64,000 nucleotides of DNA from Leishmania martiniquensis. Taxonomy: Eukaryota > Euglenozoa > Kinetoplastea > Trypanosomatida > Trypanosomatidae. The translations under genes and the position numbers were made by a program. Below are positions 59,454-64,000 of this stretch, in pieces. The DNA is taken from assembly GCF_017916325.1 (NCBI RefSeq), contig NC_090139.1, positions 62,001 to 126,000 of the forward strand, read 5' to 3'. How positions within the stretch are numbered: position 1 is the stretch's first letter; each line of letters starts with the position of its first letter. The notes under the pieces are model-generated. The model ran no database searches, was not told the origin of the DNA, and worked only from the letters and a program-made list of their open reading frames with translations.

Positions 59454-59958
59454 TGGGGGCCCCCAATTGCTCATCACCGGCGGGCGTCCTCGTGGCCCGG
59501 GTCTGGCTGGTGCCGCCGGGGGGTCGCCTGCGTTTTGGGGGCCGGTGCGCGGCCCCACCCATCGCCATACGGGGGCGCTTTTGCGTGTTGGTATCGTAAA
59601 ATGCCTGTGGTGGGGCGCTCGGCGGCTTGCTTTTGCGGTGGTGCCGGGCCGGGCTGCGGGTGGGTGCGTTCGGTTCATCCGCGTGGCGGGGTGCCGAGGC
59701 GGGTCGGCCGGCCCGCTCTGGCCGGGGGCCGGGTCGCGGCGCGCGCGTGTTTGGCCCTTCTGGGCGGGAAAAGGGGCGCGGGGTTGTGTGGGGGAATTGG
59801 CGCCATTGCTGGGCGGGTTTTTTCTCTACGCGGAGGGGTGTTGCTTGGTGCCTGTCCCCTTGCGGCGTTTTTTGAGGCGCGTAAAGGGGGGGGGGCCGGC
59901 GCGCCCGCCCCCCAACAGAGCGGGGAAGCCACACGCCGACTGGGCGCAAGCTGATCAG
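59454..59958 (+). repeat. ~505 bp direct repeat, copy 1
   Basis: Matches 63492-64000 from tgggggcccccaattgctca to the palindrome ctgatcag. The only difference seen is four extra bases in copy 2 (T6 here, T9 plus A there, just before gaggcgcg near 59870). Copy 1 continues with ccggaaaagcc; copy 2 reaches the window end at the same ctgatcag. Confidence 0.9.
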
Positions 59959-60597
59959 CCGGAAAAGCCTAAAAAAATGTACTCACCGCAGCAAACGCAC
60001 ACCACAAGCAGAAAGTAGGAAACGGCAAATGCAAACCCTTGGGCCCCAAGCGCCAGGGCGCATTTCGCCTAAGCGTGGCGGCGGCCGCGCCGGTGAAGAC
60101 CCCCGTTTTTCCCGCTGAGAGCGAAAGAAATCCCACGGGGCAGGCGCCCCCAAAGCCCCTTTAGAGCCGCGGGAAAGGGCGGCTGAGAGGAGAAAAAAGC
60201 CCCTGCCCCGCCCCCGGCCGTGGGCAGTTCGAATGGGGAGCATTATTTCGAGCAAAAGTAAGGGCGTTTGGGCATGGAATATCCAGGCCCAATTTTCTGG
60301 CGCCGGCGCGGCCCAAAGCCCGGCCCCGGCGCCCCCCCGTGGCAAAAAACAAAGCGGACAGCCACGCCGCCGACGGGGCGCACCCCGAAGAGACCACCCC
60401 CCCGCTAACAAAGCGCGAAACCGTAGCCGGCGACCCCACTTGCGCAGTTCTGCCGTACAAAACGCCGCGCGCCAAGATCAGAAGAAGAGGCCCAAGTCTT
60501 CCCCCGGCGCATGGGAGCGGGGCCATCGTCTTTTTTACGCATTTAGAAAGACGGAGCCCCCGGCAAAAGAGAAACATGAACATTTTTTAATGATAGG

Positions 60598-60661
60598 GTC
60601 GACCACTTTGTACGGCAGACGCCCCCTGGCCTCGCAGCCAAGAAAAGGATCCCCAGAATTC
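60598..60661. other. Cluster of cloning-type hexamers
   Basis: GTCGAC (60598-60603), GGATCC (60647-60652) and GAATTC (60656-60661) lie within 64 bp. The 12-mer accactttgtac (60602-60613) also matches part of a Gateway attB2-type site as I remember it. Chance cannot be excluded. Confidence 0.25.
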
Positions 60662-63491
60662 ACCCGCCGCGGTTGAAGCGTATTTTCCGGCTACCAAGGC
60701 CTGAAAAATGCTCGTGACACCGGCACAAAACCTGGCCTCCTGAATTTGGAAAACAAAGGTAAGGAGATGGGGGGGGGGTGTTCTTGAACACCTTTAATGT
60801 CAAGGCGATTTCCTCATGCGCAAAGCGGCTTTTTCACCCGCCTGGAAATGAAGGGAAATTTAAAGGTCGCGCCCGCCAAAAAGAAAAGAGGGGGATTTCC
60901 CTGAAAGCAATTTGGCGCCCCACCCAGCACCCCAAACACGGCGGGAGCCTGGGACCGCACTTTGCCTTCCAAACAGAAAACCCCGCCCCGCCCTCTCCCT
61001 CAGAACATGCGGTGGCTTGTTTCGTCGCCGAAGGGCCTCGGGCCAGTGGCTCCGGGGGGTCGCGGCCAAAGGGGGGGGCCCAAACACCGCCGCAAAACGG
61101 CCCCCGAAAAACCCCCATAAGAACAACACGCCCCCAAAAAGCACCCCCCACACACCCACAAAGGAGCAGATCGCGGGGAAAAAGTTAAGAAGCTTTTTTG
61201 CCAGGTCTTAGGAATCAGAAGCGGGGTTGGCGAAAAGAACCCCCCGGCCCGCCCGGCCCCGGCGGCCCCCGCAGGAGGGACCCCGACGCCCCACGCCGAA
61301 AAACCCCCCGCCCCCAGCCAACACCCCACAGAGGGAAGGAGCGCGCCCGAGCCCACACAGGGCCAGGACAAAAACAACCCCCCCCCCCCAGCGCAAAAGT
61401 GATCACGAGCACGCCGGCCCTCGTCCTGGGAGCCCCCCTCCCCTGCGCTGGCGGGGCGCACCTCGCCGAGGCCGGCGCGTTTGCCCCGCTCGTGCACCCC
61501 GCCCTTCGTTTTCGGGGCGCTCTTGTGCCGTTTCGCTGCCTCGGGGGTGGTGGCGAGGGGTGTCCCCCGCGCCCCCGGGCTTCGGGCCCCCCGGGCGCTG
61601 GGAAAACGGCGGCGGCCGCGGGGCGGGCGCGGCTTTTCTTTTTGCCGGCTGGCCGGCCCCGCCGGCCAGGGGGGGCACCCCCCGGCACCCCGCAGCCAGA
61701 AAACACCAGTGGCGGGGCCCCCAAAAGCCCAGGGCGCCCCCACACAACGCCAGGAAACACCCGCAAAACCAAGGGGACAGCGGGCGAAGGGCCCGCAAAA
61801 GACACGCATATGGAAACGAAAAAAGCGCATGAGGCACTTGGGGGAAGATGCTCGAAAAAATGAAAGCCGGCAAAGTGCCCAGCCGTGGGTCGTGCCTAAG
61901 GCTTTTGCTTTGGACAACGCCCAGGCGAATCCCGTGGCCCTGCCTGGCGCGGTGCCTTCAAGCAGCGGGCAGCCAAAGAAAGGCCTAAGAAGGATTTCCG
62001 CCGCGCATGCAACGCCAAACCAAAGCGCAAAGGTATGCCCAGCAGCCGCCTTAAAGTTCCCAGACGTGGGGCCCCGCATGACACTTTATAGCGCATGGTC
62101 TTCGGCACCCGACCCCTTACCGGCGAAAAGCCCCCCGGGTACTTTTCTTGCTGCTGGGCGGGCGGTTAGGAACACAGAACGGGGGCAGGCCGGTTCGTTC
62201 TCGTTCGCCGTGTTGGTTCTACAGCTGGGGGGAAAGCCCTGGTCATGGGCGGCCCTTTTCGCCGCTTCGGGGTGGCCGGGTGGGGTTTTCGTGCCTGCGG
62301 CGTGTCGAAGCAAAAAAAAAAAAAATTGCCCCGCGTGGCGGACCGACGGGGAGGGGGCCACGAAGGAGCACCCACCGGAGGCGGCACGCCGGCGGGCGGC
62401 GCGTTTTGTTGTGCGCGTCCTGCTTTGGGCGCGCCGCGTGTCTTTTTTTATGGCCCGGGGGTCGGTGGGGGAGGGGGGCGTGGGGCGGCGCGCCTGGCAA
62501 CGTGTCGTTTGGAAGAACAAGAACCCGCCGGTTTTGATGGTGGAAACCTTGGTTTGGTGGGTGGGTGTTTGGCGGGGCCTAACCCACACAAAGGCGCCCG
62601 GCGCGTCCGGGAAACCTTTTGCCTTCGTGGGTTTAGGGTGCTGGGGGGGGCGCGGTCGTTTCTTCCGGGGGGCTTGGGGTGATCGCCCTGGGGAAAGGGG
62701 CCGGCGCTGGAAACATATGGTTCTATAAAGAAAGTTTGCCCCTGGCGTTAAACCGCTCGATCTGCCATCATGCGGCTGATGTAAAAGAAAATGGCATACG
62801 CAGCCCTCGGCCGTCGCCCAAGGAAAGGTGCTTGTGGGGCTGGGGCGCGTTGGGGGGGCTGCGGGTGGGCCCCCCCAAACGACGGCAAAACCGCATAGCC
62901 AAGGGCGCCCCAGGGGGCAGAAAAAAGATCAAGGAGGCGCACCCGCCAAAGGCGCTCACAAACCCATCGGGGTGGGGAGGGGGGTGCAAATAAAAGAGAA
63001 TGGGGGGGCTGGGGTGGGTAGCGCGAAGGTGGGCCGGTGGCGGCCGGGGGGGGCCACTGCACAGATTGGGTGGTGGTGGTGGGCGTGCCAAAAGGGGGTT
63101 CTGTGCGTGTTTAATTGGGGATAAATTGCACCCTGTGGGCAGGCAAACTGCGAAGAAGCCTGGCATTGGCGACCGCCTTTGTGTGTGAACTATCCGCGGC
63201 GGCGTGCTGTGCGAGTTGGGGTGGTGGTGGCGGCTGCTTCAGCTCAATGCCCGTTTGACGTGTGACGGCGCATTGCCTCTCCCCCCCAAGCCCGCCATGC
63301 CATGGAAGGGGTAATGGGGCTGCGTCTGCGTGGGTTGGGGCTTAACGCGTTGCGCGGCCGCGGGTGGCGGTGGTGGTGCGGTTTGGGGGGTGCTCTGTCG
63401 CAGGGCTGCCGTTAGGGGTCTCTTTTGGTGCCAGAATGGGGCGTTCTCTCGCCAGGGGCCATCCTGGCCGCCTTTTCGACAAATAAAAGCG

Positions 63492-64000
63492 TGGGGGCCC
63501 CCAATTGCTCATCACCGGCGGGCGTCCTCGTGGCCCGGGTCTGGCTGGTGCCGCCGGGGGGTCGCCTGCGTTTTGGGGGCCGGTGCGCGGCCCCACCCAT
63601 CGCCATACGGGGGCGCTTTTGCGTGTTGGTATCGTAAAATGCCTGTGGTGGGGCGCTCGGCGGCTTGCTTTTGCGGTGGTGCCGGGCCGGGCTGCGGGTG
63701 GGTGCGTTCGGTTCATCCGCGTGGCGGGGTGCCGAGGCGGGTCGGCCGGCCCGCTCTGGCCGGGGGCCGGGTCGCGGCGCGCGCGTGTTTGGCCCTTCTG
63801 GGCGGGAAAAGGGGCGCGGGGTTGTGTGGGGGAATTGGCGCCATTGCTGGGCGGGTTTTTTCTCTACGCGGAGGGGTGTTGCTTGGTGCCTGTCCCCTTG
63901 CGGCGTTTTTTTTTAGAGGCGCGTAAAGGGGGGGGGGCCGGCGCGCCCGCCCCCCAACAGAGCGGGGAAGCCACACGCCGACTGGGCGCAAGCTGATCAG
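63492..64000 (+). repeat. ~509 bp direct repeat, copy 2 (runs to the window end)
   Basis: Second copy of 59454-59958, offset 4038 bp before and 4042 bp after a 4-base insertion in a T-run near 63907. The upstream flanks of the two copies differ. Whether the match continues past base 64000 cannot be seen; if it does, the unit is a ~4.04 kb tandem repeat. Confidence 0.9.

Larger units (their letters stand above)
58956..64000. other. 5 kb region of atypical composition, no recognisable gene
   Basis: Soon after the PhyH stop codon, the CA/GT repeats and pyrimidine tracts seen throughout the window disappear. Instead there are long G and C homopolymers, A-runs of 7-13, and blocks with strong base asymmetry: A+C-rich at about 59050-59460, 60900-61400 and 61660-61860, and G+T-rich at about 59480-59900, 62130-62690 and 63000-63950. 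Open frames up to 415 codons (61481-62728) exist in several frames and both strands, but they translate to low-complexity P/A/R/G/K sequence with no domain, as GC-rich DNA with few stops does. A direct repeat joins 59454-59958 and 63492-64000. Origin unknown. Confidence 0.5.

Noticed and set aside
61481..62728. 415-codon open frame in the atypical region, and others such as 59026-59949 (antisense)
   Set aside because: Long frames occur in several frames on both strands at once, with P/A/R/G/K-rich translations. This is expected of very GC-rich DNA with few stop codons.

Overview
This looks like a 64 kb stretch of a Leishmania (Kinetoplastea) nuclear chromosome. The evidence is GC-rich protein genes without introns, all on the + strand, separated by 0.4-4.7 kb spacers full of polypyrimidine tracts and CA/GT microsatellites. 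There are no per-gene promoters, and there are trypanosomatid-specific families (PSA-like surface antigens, a kinetoplastid-style enlarged mitoribosomal protein, a secreted GH32 invertase). This is the layout of one directional polycistronic unit processed by spliced-leader trans-splicing. Several genes match what I remember of Leishmania chromosome 4, but I could not check this.

Layout. 1-5.7 kb: three PSA-like cysteine-rich surface antigen genes (the first cut by the window edge). 5.7-10.4 kb: a long spacer with a SIDER-like stretch and a probable decayed tyrosine-recombinase (TATE/DIRS-type) fragment. 10.4-16.8 kb: a type I membrane protein, a single-pass membrane protein and a GRAM-domain protein. 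18.5-26.3 kb: a giant RluA-type pseudouridine synthase, a TPR protein and mitoribosomal uL29m. 27.2-33.2 kb: a 2000-residue protein made of two AMP-deaminase-like domains, both lacking catalytic metal ligands. 34.5-37.8 kb: a MECR-like reductase and an unknown helical protein. 38.3-43.0 kb: a GH32 beta-fructofuranosidase and a truncated copy that shares about 1.36 kb of apparently identical DNA. 44.0-59.0 kb: an RNase II/RNB protein, an ARL5-like GTPase, a 2154-residue MYND/SET protein, a small basic protein and a PhyH-like protein.

From about 59.0 kb to the end the sequence changes character. It has long G and C homopolymers, alternating A+C-rich and G+T-rich blocks, none of the usual microsatellites, no recognisable protein, and a ~505 bp direct repeat 4.04 kb apart. 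It may be a repeat array, a subtelomeric segment, or an assembly or contamination artefact.

Themes. Several gene products point to mitochondrial RNA and translation (uL29m, RNB exonuclease, pseudouridine synthase) or to the parasite surface and secretion (PSAs, membrane proteins, GH32). A striking number of enzyme-family proteins have lost signature catalytic residues: the tandem AMP deaminase, the MECR-like protein, the PhyH-like protein and the SET part of the MYND protein. The double dead AMP deaminase is the strongest candidate for an undescribed function. Family assignments were made by eye from motifs; no database search was run.
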